A stretch of DNA of 64,000 nt, from the NCBI GenBank assembly GCA_013398295.1, contig VZSF01002953.1, positions 642,235-706,234 on the forward strand, given 5' to 3'. Shown here in pieces: positions 42,763 to 53,804 of this stretch. The notes under the pieces were generated by a model. It had not been told where the DNA came from, searched no databases, and saw nothing but the letters and a program-made list of their open reading frames with translations. Origin of the DNA: Chionis minor (lineage: Eukaryota; Chordata; Aves; Charadriiformes; Chionididae). Position 1 is the stretch's first letter. Each line of letters opens with the position of its first letter. The position numbers and the translations under genes were made by a program.

Positions 42763-45700
42763 TTGTAAGTCTGATAAAGAATTCTATTAAAATACTGTTA
42801 TTCAGTGTCAAATTGCAAAAAATATTTTTAGCTGAGGTGAAAAATCATAGAATTGTAAAGCTTAAGGAACAGATAATGCAATTATAACAAGATACAGGTG
42901 AGCTACTTAAATTAACGTATTCCACTTAACAACACAGTGATCATAATCATTTTGCAACTCTATTATACCCAGAGCTATGAAGAATACATTAGAAAATCAT
43001 TGACTCCATCTAGCGGTGATTTTCTGTAATTTTCACTTGCAACTCTTTCAGTAGGGAACTGTCTTCCAAGCTTTGATTCTAATTCGTCACACTTCAAGAA
43101 ACAACAGATAACAACAGCAATCCACTTGATTGACAGATGAAACGCTTTTAGACTTCTCATAGTATTGAAGTAAATCAGTTTCAAAACCTATGCTTAAGTG
43201 TTTAGATTTTAATCTCAGGAAAATCAATTGGTAGTAATGCCCATCTCTCTTGCAAGAATGCTCAAAATGTCTTGTAAAGAAAGTCAGCATCATTTTTGTT
43301 ACACTTGGGAAAGCGCATGCATCTCGGCTTGGGAAGCTGAGACAAGGGGAAATGGGACCATTTTGGCCAGTGCCAGAATGTAGAAAAGAACCTGAGCCTC
43401 CCCAACCACTCTGCTCAGGGTTCCCCTGCGGACAACCAGGGTGAGGGAGGCAGAGTCTTTCTCCTTGGATGTTTTTGGCTCAGATCAACAACAAACTGGA
43501 GGTGACTGGCATGCCATAATGACATATGAAATGAAATGGTATTTTTTCATTTTATAACTTAGAGGAGGGAGCCATATCATCGCAGCCACCACCTCAGCCA
43601 TTACAAGTAAGCGTGTTTGCAGTCTGCTGAGATGATATAAAACTTGTTAGACTTTAGAACCTGCTCTGCTTACACAGTCCCCACTAGTGTACAACCAAAA
43701 GAAAGTGGCAGCATGGCTTGAAGAAATTTACATTGCCAATCCCCAATGATCTGCCTTATTCTATAGAAAAAAAGAAGTCGCAAATCCCCAGGGCAGTAAC
43801 TGTCATTTTTCAAAAGCCTTTAATCCAGATGAAGTAATTTTGCATATTCTCATTTATATAACAATTAAAATGTATATTGCTTGCAAAGTTGGAGAGGCTT
43901 GGAAAGCAGTATGCACCAGGCTGCCACATGTTTATTCGGTGTCAATGAAAGGAAAATGAAGTCCGTAGTGATCAGAATCCAAAGAAACAGAGACAAAAGT
44001 GACTTTAACATTGTGAAGGTTTGGGGCTTTGGAGGAATGTAAACATCAAACAAGGTTAATTTTTATTTCTATTTTTACAACAATACTATTAAAGCATTAC
44101 GGTAGCTGCCATGACAGGGAAATAAAAACTTCCCAAATACCGTTCCACTCTATGTAAAGTCAAATACATAACACTTCCCAATTAATAATTTGGAAAGCAA
44201 TCAATAAATTGTGAACTGGTCCACAGCTATGAGAAAAACATCAATTACTGATATAAAGAAACATCATTCCATAAGCAGGATAGTTGGGGTTCAACTCTAG
44301 CTTGACCTGATAATCACTACCTTGTCAGTCATAGTCTGCCCTAACACCTAGGACGCTGAACAAAGGATTAGCACTATAGTGAACTGTGCTTTCAGAGCTA
44401 AAATTTGACTGTGGAAAGCATTCGCTGGTGAAATTACCCACAGATTATTTTGAGGAAGTAAACTTGGCAAACAGAGTGCTCCTCCAAAAGCAGTGTAAAT
44501 AGTACATGCCAATAAAGAAACTCACTTACCCTCTGCTGGTTTTAATCAACTACAGTTGATTCACAGAATTTGTACAGCCAAGCCCTCTCCCACTCAAACC
44601 TATCTTCCTTTGACAAAAGGACTAATGAAACTTTGCTGGCCTGAAGGAATTCTTAGCTACTAGCACTCATTCTCCCAAGACATGACATGTGTTCTGTACT
44701 TCCAGGACAGTCGTATTCTACATGCTGTCCTTGTCAACACCTGTGGATGAACAATGCATCTTTAAATAATTCTCTACACAACTGAGAGTAACTCCGTTAG
44801 CCAAACAGTTTAAAAATGCTAGAATTTCATAGGATACTTATCTCTCAGACATGATTACAAAAATAACAAAAAGAGGAAAGGTTCTTTTCCAGTTTTCAGG
44901 TGATGGAGATACAGGATGACTTCAGGTCTTCATATATAAGCCAACTGCAGCCTAGCAAGAGATCAGTCATTTAGTATATATTAAATCCTCTACAGCATCT
45001 AACTAATAATTTGGTATGAGTAGTTCTCTTCTGACTGTTCATAAGAAAGATGTAGATCAACACAATAAATGCAGAACTTGAAACAAATACAGTATTATAT
45101 TTTTCATGGTAAGTGACGCAGCAAACAGAGTAGTAATAAACACAGCTTTATTAATGTATTAAAAAGACCAATGTCAGGTACTGGCACTTTTCTATTCGCC
45201 TTCTGAATCATACCCCAGAGCTGGTCCTCAGTGCACAGTTCTAACACTGTGGTCTGATAGCTGTATACTAGAACCTTCTTCTCCTTTTACACTCATACCT
45301 TAGGGAAAGGAAAAATGCCTAAACAGAAGAACAGACTTTTTAATAGGAATAATTTTCCCTGCCTCTAGTTTTAAAACTATCAATTTTATAATAAAACTCT
45401 TTATTTGTAACTATTTGCATATTTGAAAAGAATATAGCCTGTACTCCCTTGATAGTGATCCAATAAAAGAATGTATTCAAGGAACTAAATAATCTCCTGC
45501 TATTATTAATCATTTGTCTAGCCAATTTTCAGATCTTGGGCAATTTGTAGAATGTGAAAAGTCTGGATAATCATGGATTGTGCTAGTGAGTTTCAGCTCT
45601 GAATTTCTGCAATGAGATAACACTTATGAGACAACATCTCAACCAAACTTCTTTGCGTTCTCCAAAGAAGGTCTTCCTCGGTAGAATGGGAAGATAGTAA

Positions 45701-46734
45701 ATTAAACACAGAATGCTTACATAAGGGTAGCACAACTGAATTCAGGTGCAGAATATATCATAATCACCAAAACAATCAAGATTGCCAGTTGTCTAGCCAT
45801 TTCAGGGCTGAGAATTTAACCTCACTTGAGCGCCTGAGGAGAAATAATAAAGAGGTTTAAGATCAAGTTTCCTTTCTCTGTAAACAGAAAAGAAATCATC
45901 GGTAACAAATACAAAAATCATGACGCATACTCATTTGTCACCAGTGAATAATGCTTCCTTGGCTGGTGACAGCTCATCCCGCGTGTTCCTTACACCTGTC
46001 GAGGAACTTCAGGAGAGCACTGCACAGGCCCTTCCCTCCCAGACTCTCTACTGCGGCAAACCAAATGTAGATATCGTAACCCCCTGAGACCTTCCTGCTC
46101 GTTATTTCAGTGAAGTACAGTCAGCAGAGGGTTCACCGAGGCCAGCACCCTTTTTCTTCGGCCTTTGTCAGACTCCGGAACTAATTCTCCATGCTGAAAT
46201 TCCTATATTAGCATATAAATCTTTTGAAAAGAGACTCAGTGTTACGAGCCAATAAAATTGCAAGGGGTGTTCTGCATCTTGGAGCCGAGAACTTCATTCA
46301 TATGTAATTCGAAGGCATTTGTGCAGCACAGGACAATTACGCGCTCCCTCAGGGTACCACCAGCTTGGTTTCACATTCTGTCTTGTCTGGGATGGATGAA
46401 AACAAAGGGCTTGCAGGGTGCACTGAAGGATGATCTACCATTATCTGAGAAGCCAAAATTAGCATCTTAATTGTCACAGTTAAACCCAAAGGTCTTCAAA
46501 AAACATGTATTAAAAAAACCCCAACAACTCAAGTTTGTCAGGGCAGCTTCCTTTTCGGTGTGTGAAGCTTTGTCCCCGTCTGTCAAAATTATGAGGGTCT
46601 CATCCATCTTAGCTGTGAATGATGTTCAGAGCATCAGTATCAAAGGAAAAGAAAATATGATTAACTGGATATTAGGTGAAAGGAATTTAAAGTGAAGTCT
46701 CAATGACAGTCAACCCTAAAAAAAACCTTCTCCC
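42763..46734. other. Intergenic DNA, nothing recognised
   Basis: This is AT-rich single-copy-looking sequence without a supported gene, repeat or RNA. Confidence 0.55.
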
Positions 46735-47031
46735 AAGTAACAAGCGACAGGACAAGAGGAAATGACTACAAGTTGTGCCAGATTGGATTGGATATTAGGA
46801 AAGGTAGATTGGATATTAGGAAAAACTTCTTTACCAAAAGGGTTATCATTGGAACAGACTGCCCAGGGAGGTGGTGGAATTGCCATCCCTGGAGGTATTT
46901 AAAAGACGGGTGGACGTGGTGCTGAGGGACATGGTTTAGGGGTGGTTTTGGCAGTGTAGGTTTATGGTTGAACTCGATGATCTTGAAGGTCTCTTCCAAC
47001 CCAAGTGATTCTATGATTCTATTATTCTATA
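46735..47031 (+). mobile_element. CR1 LINE 3' fragment
   Basis: It carries the CR1 end in + orientation: GACAGGACAAGAGGAAATG, a GGATATTAGGAAAAACTTCT block, CTGCCCAGGGAGGTGGTGGA, GATGATCTTGAAGG and a tail of ATTCTATGATTCTA repeats. A segment of about 20 bases around GATTGGATATTAGGAAA is duplicated in tandem (46787 and 46807). Similar 19-base sequences flank the copy at 46702-46720 and 47032-47050. Confidence 0.9.
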
Positions 47032-49203
47032 AATGACGGTCAATACTAAATGACAATTCAGGGATGTGTTCCCATTGTCTCCAAAATATGAAGCTCTTTC
47101 TGACATCCTCATTAAAGATCAGCAAAAAAATAAATAAAAAGTCCTATTTTATCAAGAAAGAAAAACTAGTGCTGGTCACCTTTCCAGCAGGGTTCTCCAT
47201 GAGCTTTTAGCAGAAGTAACATGCTGAGGAGGGAACAAACAGAAACCTTCTTCAAATAAAAGAGCCATCACCTGCTGCACAGTTTTGGTTGATTTTGAGA
47301 TGCTTGCGACATTTCTGTTTCTGCATCCACTGACTGCTCCCTCATCTGAGCCTTCTTGGTAACCTGTTCCACCCTGCACTGACATGGATTGTTAATTATT
47401 ATTCAATAAGTAAGCTGACTACAGTTTGGCTGAAGAACTTCAGTTCAACAGATTTCAGTTAAGTATGCTTACTTCTGCTTATTTATAAAAACGTCAAGAT
47501 TTCCACAATAAACTAAACAGAAAATTCCAGCCCTTAAAGGAACAACCTCTCTGCACCCTTTTAAAATACGTATTTTATTTAAATGCCCAAAGAAAATGTT
47601 TTTTATATTCTCCTTAACCTTTGTAAATAAGATTCTTGCCTCAGGTGGGTTAGGAATTTCATAAGCAAGGCCAACCATCTCCCAAATTATATAAAGTATT
47701 TGTATGTTCAAACGAACATCTCAAGAAACCTTAAACTGTTTTAAAAATATAAGAAATAGAGCAACACTTTGAACTTCAAAGAACTAAGTGGCAGTAGAAT
47801 ACCAAAACATTTTCCCAGCTACCCATTTTCCTTAAAGCTCCCTACTGCACAAAAATGATACAATTTTCTTCTGGCATTTTTAGAAGTCTCTAAAACAAAA
47901 GTATTTTTCTTTACAAAAATGAATTCAAAGTGCTGAAGAAGCAATACGAGACCTTCAGAAAACAGGATGTATCTTTGAAGTTATCATGGCTGGTTGTTTG
48001 CATATTAATCTAATACTTTGCAAAGTATCACCAGCATCACCCACAATCTGCAGTTAATGACTCTACAAAATACTTTCTGCAAGGCAAGTATTAACTGCCA
48101 TTTAAATATAAGTTTCAAAAATAAAGCAAAACAGAAACTATTCAAGCAAAACAGGACATTCATACCTACAGGCTAGAGCTTGTTCATTTGGGAGATGGGG
48201 ACTGGAAGATGCCAAGTGGAAGTTTTCCTGCCTCTTATCTACAGGATGCAAAAGGAAAAACTTTCTAACTTTTTCAAATGAACCTAAAAATCTCAATAAA
48301 AAGGCAAGTGAAAAACCCGTAGATACATAAACTACAACTGGTCATCCCATGTAGAAAAGTAATCCTAAGTGCTTTCTCAGCTTCAGGAAGGGTAACAGAT
48401 ACAAGGTGTGTAATCACTTTCACCTCAATACCATGGTTGTTCCGCCAGGGTTCACCTACCCAACGCAATTGCCTTGCCCTCAGCAGAGCGCTGATCACGG
48501 ATCACAGTGCTCAGATACATCAAAAGAGAAGCACCATTTAAACTTGAAACTCGGAAAGGAAAAATTATAAGCAATTTAGCTTATGTCCTGTCTGAAAGGC
48601 CAAGGAGTAGAACAGAGCGGTATTGCATTTATATAGACACATTAAGCTCCTGACCCAGAATGAACACAGCAATGCAGGCAGCAGATGAGCTCTGCGGGGT
48701 GAAGCCACACCGTCTCACAGCAGGAGAAATATCACCCCTAACCACTGCTGCTCACATACCTGCTTATTATCTGAGCAACCTGGTACCAGGAGACCTGAAA
48801 TTGCTGTTTTGAGAGGAAACTCCTGCTGCCAAGAGGTGGTGTGTTTGAGTTCAAAAGACACCGAGGACAGTCAGAAATGGTTTCGGATCAAAACATTCAA
48901 ACAAAGAGCAGAAGAGACGATAGGGGAGAACTAGGAACTTGTGTTTTGTGGTAAATAGTGAGCTGGTACTTTACAAAGGGTTATGTGAAAACAAAGGAAT
49001 CAAGAGAGCCCATGATTAAAAAAAAGAAAATTAAGCTGTCCACCTTTCTCCTAAAAATAAAGAATAGAGGCCTGATTAGTTATTATTTTAATTTTATTAA
49101 TATATAACCTTGCAAGTTGAATATAAAGTGCTGTTATCATGGTTAGGTCCCCAAAACTTAACGAGCTACGCCCTGGCACATGGCTGCCCTATGGCCTGCC
49201 CAA
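47032..49203. other. Intergenic DNA, nothing recognised
   Basis: This stretch has short frames only and no recognised element beyond the flanking CR1 pieces. Confidence 0.55.
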
Positions 49204-49272
49204 GGCAGGGCGGGTGGAGCTAGGTGGTCTTTGATGTCCCTTCCAACCCAAACCATTTTAAGATTCTATGAC
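49204..49272 (+). mobile_element. Short CR1 tail fragment
   Basis: GGCAGGGCGGGTGGAGCTAG, GGTCTTTGATGTCCCTTCC and AACCCAAACCATTTTAAGAT with a final ATTCTATGA correspond to the last ~70 bases of CR1. The left edge is approximate. Confidence 0.75.
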
Positions 49273-50439
49273 TGAGCATCTCTACCATGTGATTTGAACT
49301 TCTAGGAAGCCTACCATAACTCAGATGTTTAGAGGAGCATGCTATTGCTTGTCCAGAGTTTTACGTAAGTATAGAAAAATGTTTGAGGCTTGAGGAGATT
49401 CAACTGAACTTTCTAACTGATGAGGGGGAAGGAAGATTATCACAAGCCTCTCAGAAAAGAACTCATTATGGGATAGTTTAGAGCATGCGTATGATTGTGC
49501 AAAATCCGTATGAGATCTTTAGGGGAAAGGCTGAAGACAGGGAAAGCGTGGGATGAAGGTACATTGAAGATGAACAACCACAGGAGAACAGAGAGGCAAT
49601 GGGCCCACAGAGGCCAGTTCTGTGAAAACAGGCTGCTGGTCAGCAGACTTGCCTGGCCAAGTCCTAACCGCGTTCCCGGGTGGTTCCTCAAACCTGGACG
49701 CCAGGTAAGCTCTCTGTCCTGTCTGTGCGTGCCGCTGGCAAACTTCAGGCCAGGGTAGGCTGCGAACAGGGTGAGAGGTCTGGGACCTCGCTACTGGAGA
49801 GCGCTTGGGCCTGGGTGGCAGGTACTGCAGAGGCGCCAGGTTTGATAGTGAGGTTACCAGGGGGAATACAGGTCCGGCCCATATTGGACAGACCCACCTG
49901 GGTGGGCGGGGGGTGTTGAGGCGGGAAACCTGCTTCCAACACCATCTGCCGGGTGAGCGGGTGATGCGCTGGGGACACTCGCTCCGTATTCCCACCGGCT
50001 GGACCTCAAGCCAAGGGACCGCAGCCGCCTGGCTGTAGCGGACAGGGAAGGAGAGCTCGCCCATGTCCCAAAGCCCACTGGCCTCAGCTGCCTTTTGATG
50101 TAGTCTGCTGCTACAGCGGCGCTCCGATGGCAAAACATTAGCGTAAACATCAAACACAGCGCTTTAGCTGAGAAACTCCGTTTCACTGCGGCAAAAGTCA
50201 CCGCATCCAAGAGCGCTCCCCGGCAGCAATGGGAAAAACGGGGCAGCCCTGCGGCCTTAGTGGGACAGCTCGGGCCCCTTGAGAACACGCTGCAAAAGAG
50301 AAATTTAAAACCAAAGGAACAAAGTGGATTTCTCGGGGGTGGGGGCAGGGGAGGGAGAGAGAAAAAAAAAAAAGCACTTCTCGTTTCCTTAGGCAAGCAC
50401 CCCAAAAACAGGCATTGTGGAAGAGGCTGCCTGGCACGC
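49273..50439. other. Approach to the G2E3 promoter
   Basis: GC content rises steadily from about 49640. Long overlapping frames appear on both strands because stop codons are rare in GC-rich DNA; none shows a domain. A divergent non-coding transcript from the CpG island is possible, but no sequence feature here proves one. Confidence 0.5.
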
Positions 50440-50799
50440 GGGAGTTCGCAAGGGCTAAGGGTGGACAGCGTGCGGAGACCCTGCGGCGGGCCAGGACAGA
50501 GGTTAGCGACAGGCCACCGGGCCGCCACGGCACCCCGCGGCCGCAGCCCTTTCGTCGGGTTTTGCTCCTGCGCGGCGGCGCCCCTCGCCTCCCCCCTCCC
50601 CTCTCCCCTCCCCAGCGCCCCCCGCAGCCAGGCAGCCCGCTAAGGCAAACACCGAAACCGAGTGGGGGACGGGCCGCGGCCCGGTGCCACAGCGCCAACC
50701 CGCGGCCCGCCGGACCCTCCAAGTCGAGCACCGATCTCCCGGACGGCGCGTCTCCTCCCGCCCGGCGGAGGTGGCCGAGCGCCGATGCCACGGATGGCG

Positions 50800-50880
50800 G
50801 GCGGGGCTTCCGCGAGGGCGGCGGATGTTGGGGTTTGAATTTTGTGTCGGTTGGCGCGGGTGTCGGGGCTGTCCTGCGGG
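50800..50880 (+). other. G2E3 exon 1 (non-coding, start unknown)
   Basis: The right boundary is set by a strong donor, GGG|GTGAGT, at 50881. The first coding exon begins with an acceptor at 53749 whose 19 bases before the ATG need an upstream 5' UTR exon, and this CpG island is the natural place for it. The transcription start cannot be read from sequence; 50800 is only a nominal left edge. Confidence 0.45.
50834..50858 (+). promoter_or_regulatory. CHR-like and E2F-like sites at the TSS
   Basis: TTTGAA at 50834-50839 matches the cell-cycle homology region (CHR) bound by MuvB complexes. TTGGCGCG at 50851-50858 resembles an E2F site. Both lie within about 50 bases of the first donor site. Genes peaking in G2/M commonly use CHR elements, and G2E3 is named for its G2/M expression. 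Short motifs like these also occur by chance; spacing does not match the classical CDE-4-CHR pair. Confidence 0.4.
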
Positions 50881-53748
50881 GTGAGTAACGCCTTCCGCGG
50901 GCGCAGGCTTTGCCCGGTCGCCTCTGGCCTCGGGGCGGGCCGAGCCCGGGGGCAGGGGGGCGAGGAGAGGCGGGGGGGGCGGTGGGCGGCCGGGGCGCGG
51001 GAGCCCCCTGCTTCTCCCTGAGGGGAGCGGGGGAGCAGCGTGCGACGGCTTCCCAGCCCCTGCTTTGGGGAGCAGGGAGAGCGGAGTAACTCGGAGGAAA
51101 CCTTCCCTCTCCTTGTCGCGCTGCTGGGAGGAAAACTAGCGGCAGGCGAGCAGCGGGACGGGGAGGCTGGCCCGGTGCGGCCGCGGGAGGGAGGGAAGGA
51201 GGGGGGCTCGCGGGGTGGCTCTTTCCACAAAAGCTGCCCTTCCCAAAAGGCGCCGGTGAGGTTGGGCGTTTGAAGCCGTGCGAGACTGGGACAGTCCGTG
51301 GCCACCGGCATCTGGATCAGCCGGGGTTCCTGGAGGGGCGGCGGGAGTCTGCCAGGAGACGGCAGCCGGGTTGCAAACCGCGGGGGGAACCGGGCGCCCC
51401 GTCCCACGGGCAGTGGGGAGGCGCGGGGCGGGCGGTGGGATGTGGGAGGGTGTCCTTTGGTCGGCACGCTAGGGAACACGTATGCCTGAAGCCTGGCCGC
51501 GTTGGGCCTGGGGTTTTTTGTTTGTTTTTGTTTCTTTTCCCACCCTCTAGTTAAAAAACTCTTAAAAACACGTGACGTTCTGGAGCAGTATCGAGTAACA
51601 GAACTTAGCAGAGCCTAAATATCCACTCTGAGGAGGTTTTTAGCCTGTTTAAGCAAAGTGGATACGTTTTATTTACACTTCGGTTTTTATAAACACCGCG
51701 TGATTATCTGTTCCTGTCTTGCAAATAGGCTGGTGGGGAATCGCTTTGTTCCCCTAGAAAGCCCGGTGGCTTATGCACGGAGCCTGGATGGTCGTTCTCG
51801 CATACCTTTTAACTTGCAAATTTCAACTCCAGGTTCGTTTCCCAGAAGGAGTTGAGAAAAGTAGAAGGAACTGGAGGTGGGGACGGGGGAGGAGCACCGA
51901 TTTTTTTTTGTTTGTTTTGCTGGCGCCAGGGAAAGGTAGGGAAGTTGCTTTTCTTGTTTCTAGCCGTATATGTGCTTTCCCCACCTGGCTGGGCTTTTTA
52001 CAACACGCTGAGGTTAAAATCCGGTCTTGTGTGGTTATAAGGCGAATGTTTTCTTTGTTGTATTACCCTAGTGGATTCAGGACCTTGATACTGACTAACA
52101 GTGACCGTTCTCGGGAAATCTCGAAGAGAAAAGAATGTGTGAGCTGCGTGCTTGTCTTTCGTTCCCCTTCTGCCTGATTACATATATTTAGTTTTTGTAA
52201 TTTAGAAAGAGGGAAGTGTGTTTCTGGGAAAACTGGAACCAGTTATTTCATCCGAGTGTCAGTAAAGTGTGCGTTCGTAAGAGCCTCTTGACCTAGTTTT
52301 GTTGTGTTGTTTGTGTTTGTTTGTTTTCCTTTCAGACCGTTTTCTGCCAAAGGTCTTGTGTACAACTGCTTCGGTTCTCTAACCAAGTGCAATGGCGTAG
52401 ATCAGTTGCCTTAGGCCTAAAAGACTCCTGCCTCCTCCCCGCTCCCCCCCCCTCCCTTTTTTTTTCTTCTTTCTCAATACAACTCCTATCCAAAAACTCC
52501 AGTAAAATGGCTGCGGTACTTTATTTGCAGTACTCTGGATTAGGCTAAGGTTTGTTCCTGAAGCCTGTACCTGGCAGTCATCTAAACTGTAAATACAGAA
52601 AGTCCAATAGCTTGCAATCTGTCATGTTTCTGGTTTGGACGTGGATTTGTTCCCTGCTCACTTCGGCGTGTGAAGAAAGTTGTCCGCAGTCCTGTGAGGT
52701 CAAGCATAGATCTGCAGGCAATGACCTGTGATTCTTGCAAAACTTTTGTAATGCTTTCTGTAGCTTCCTAAGAGAAGGCAAGTCAAAGATCTACAGATAG
52801 GTTTCTAAAAGGGTTCCACTTTGCAATGGAGAAAGAATAATCATCTTAGTGCTGCTGTGAAGAAACATGTATTTTTCATTTTTTTTCCAAGGTGGGCTGG
52901 GATGCGTGGTGTGGCACATGGTAAAGGCTAGCTCCAGGTATATCCATGTTAACGCATTTTGGGGCTCTAATTTTTAGAGGCATATGATGTTTGAAAGAAA
53001 TGTGGATGAAGTCCATGTTTCCAAATAAATTACTCTCCACTTCAGAATGTGACATACGTAGTCCTAAATGGTATAAATTCCCCTGTATGCATGTCTCTGT
53101 TTTGGATTTCTCCCCTTTTTTTTTTTTTTTCTTTACTTTTTTGGTCTTAGATCAGGATTTATTTCTTTGACTAGGCCAGGATCCTGCATTTTCTCCAAAC
53201 AATGGAGACTATCTTACATACTAGAGACTATTGAACGTACTATCTTACTAGTTACATCGCTACCCTAGCCAGTTAATTTTTTCTTCCAAGTTCCTCATGT
53301 TAATACCATCTTTATTTGAGTGAGCAGTCAGTGAGCAGGAGTCACTGCCACTTCCTTGGTCGTCCTCGGATCGTTATTTTTGAGGTTTAAAATAACTACA
53401 AACTCTTCTGTACAATTAAGTTTATACTTAACTAGCTGTTGCGTTGGACTCTCTTCTCTTTCAAAAATAAAGTATCTTAATAGCTTAGGGAAGTAGTTAA
53501 AAGTTGTTACATGTTTCATTGGTCTGGGAATATTTTTTCTGAACATTTGCATCCTGCTTTTGGAACCCCTGTCTCTCACAATAGCAGTTAATTATAATAT
53601 TCTTCTGTTCTTGATCCCAATTTTACTTGACTGAGTTTGGTTGGAATTTTTTTCCGAGTTAAAATAAAATAAAATGCAAAAGTGGTATATAGTGGTCGTT
53701 GTTAATGCACTAGATGTATTTAAACACCTCATTTCTTTTTCATGACAG

Positions 53749-53804
53749 CCAGCCAGAAGAACTCAGGATGAGCGAAAACAGTAATTTTGACATTCAAAGT
53801 CCAC
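53749..53804 (+). CDS. G2E3: G2E3 exon 2 (start codon)
   Basis: The acceptor TTTTTCATGACAG precedes 53749 and the donor GTAAGT starts at 53805. The ATG at 53768-53770 has A at -3 and begins [12 protein letters not shown]. It is the only ATG in the exon, and translation continues in phase 1 into exon 3. The 19 bases before it are 5' UTR. Confidence 0.9.

Larger units (their letters stand above)
50440..51500. promoter_or_regulatory. CpG island / G2E3 promoter region
   Basis: This is the only strongly GC- and CpG-rich block in the window, dense in CGG, GCG and CCGC words. It contains an Sp1-type GC box, GGGCGGGGC, at 50799-50807. It lies just upstream of and across the inferred first exon and donor of the + strand gene G2E3, whose coding part starts 2.3-3.3 kb downstream. 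CpG-island promoters are typical of broadly expressed vertebrate genes. The large frames on both strands through it (for example the 279-residue reverse frame) are composition artefacts. Confidence 0.85.

Noticed and set aside
40397..42768. Multiple + strand frames between 40397 and 42768
   Set aside because: They are shadows of the minus-strand CR1 coding region.
50198..51479. Large reverse-strand frames (197-279 residues) in the CpG island
   Set aside because: Stop codons are rare in GC-rich DNA. The frames overlap others on both strands and show low-complexity P/R/S/G composition without a domain.
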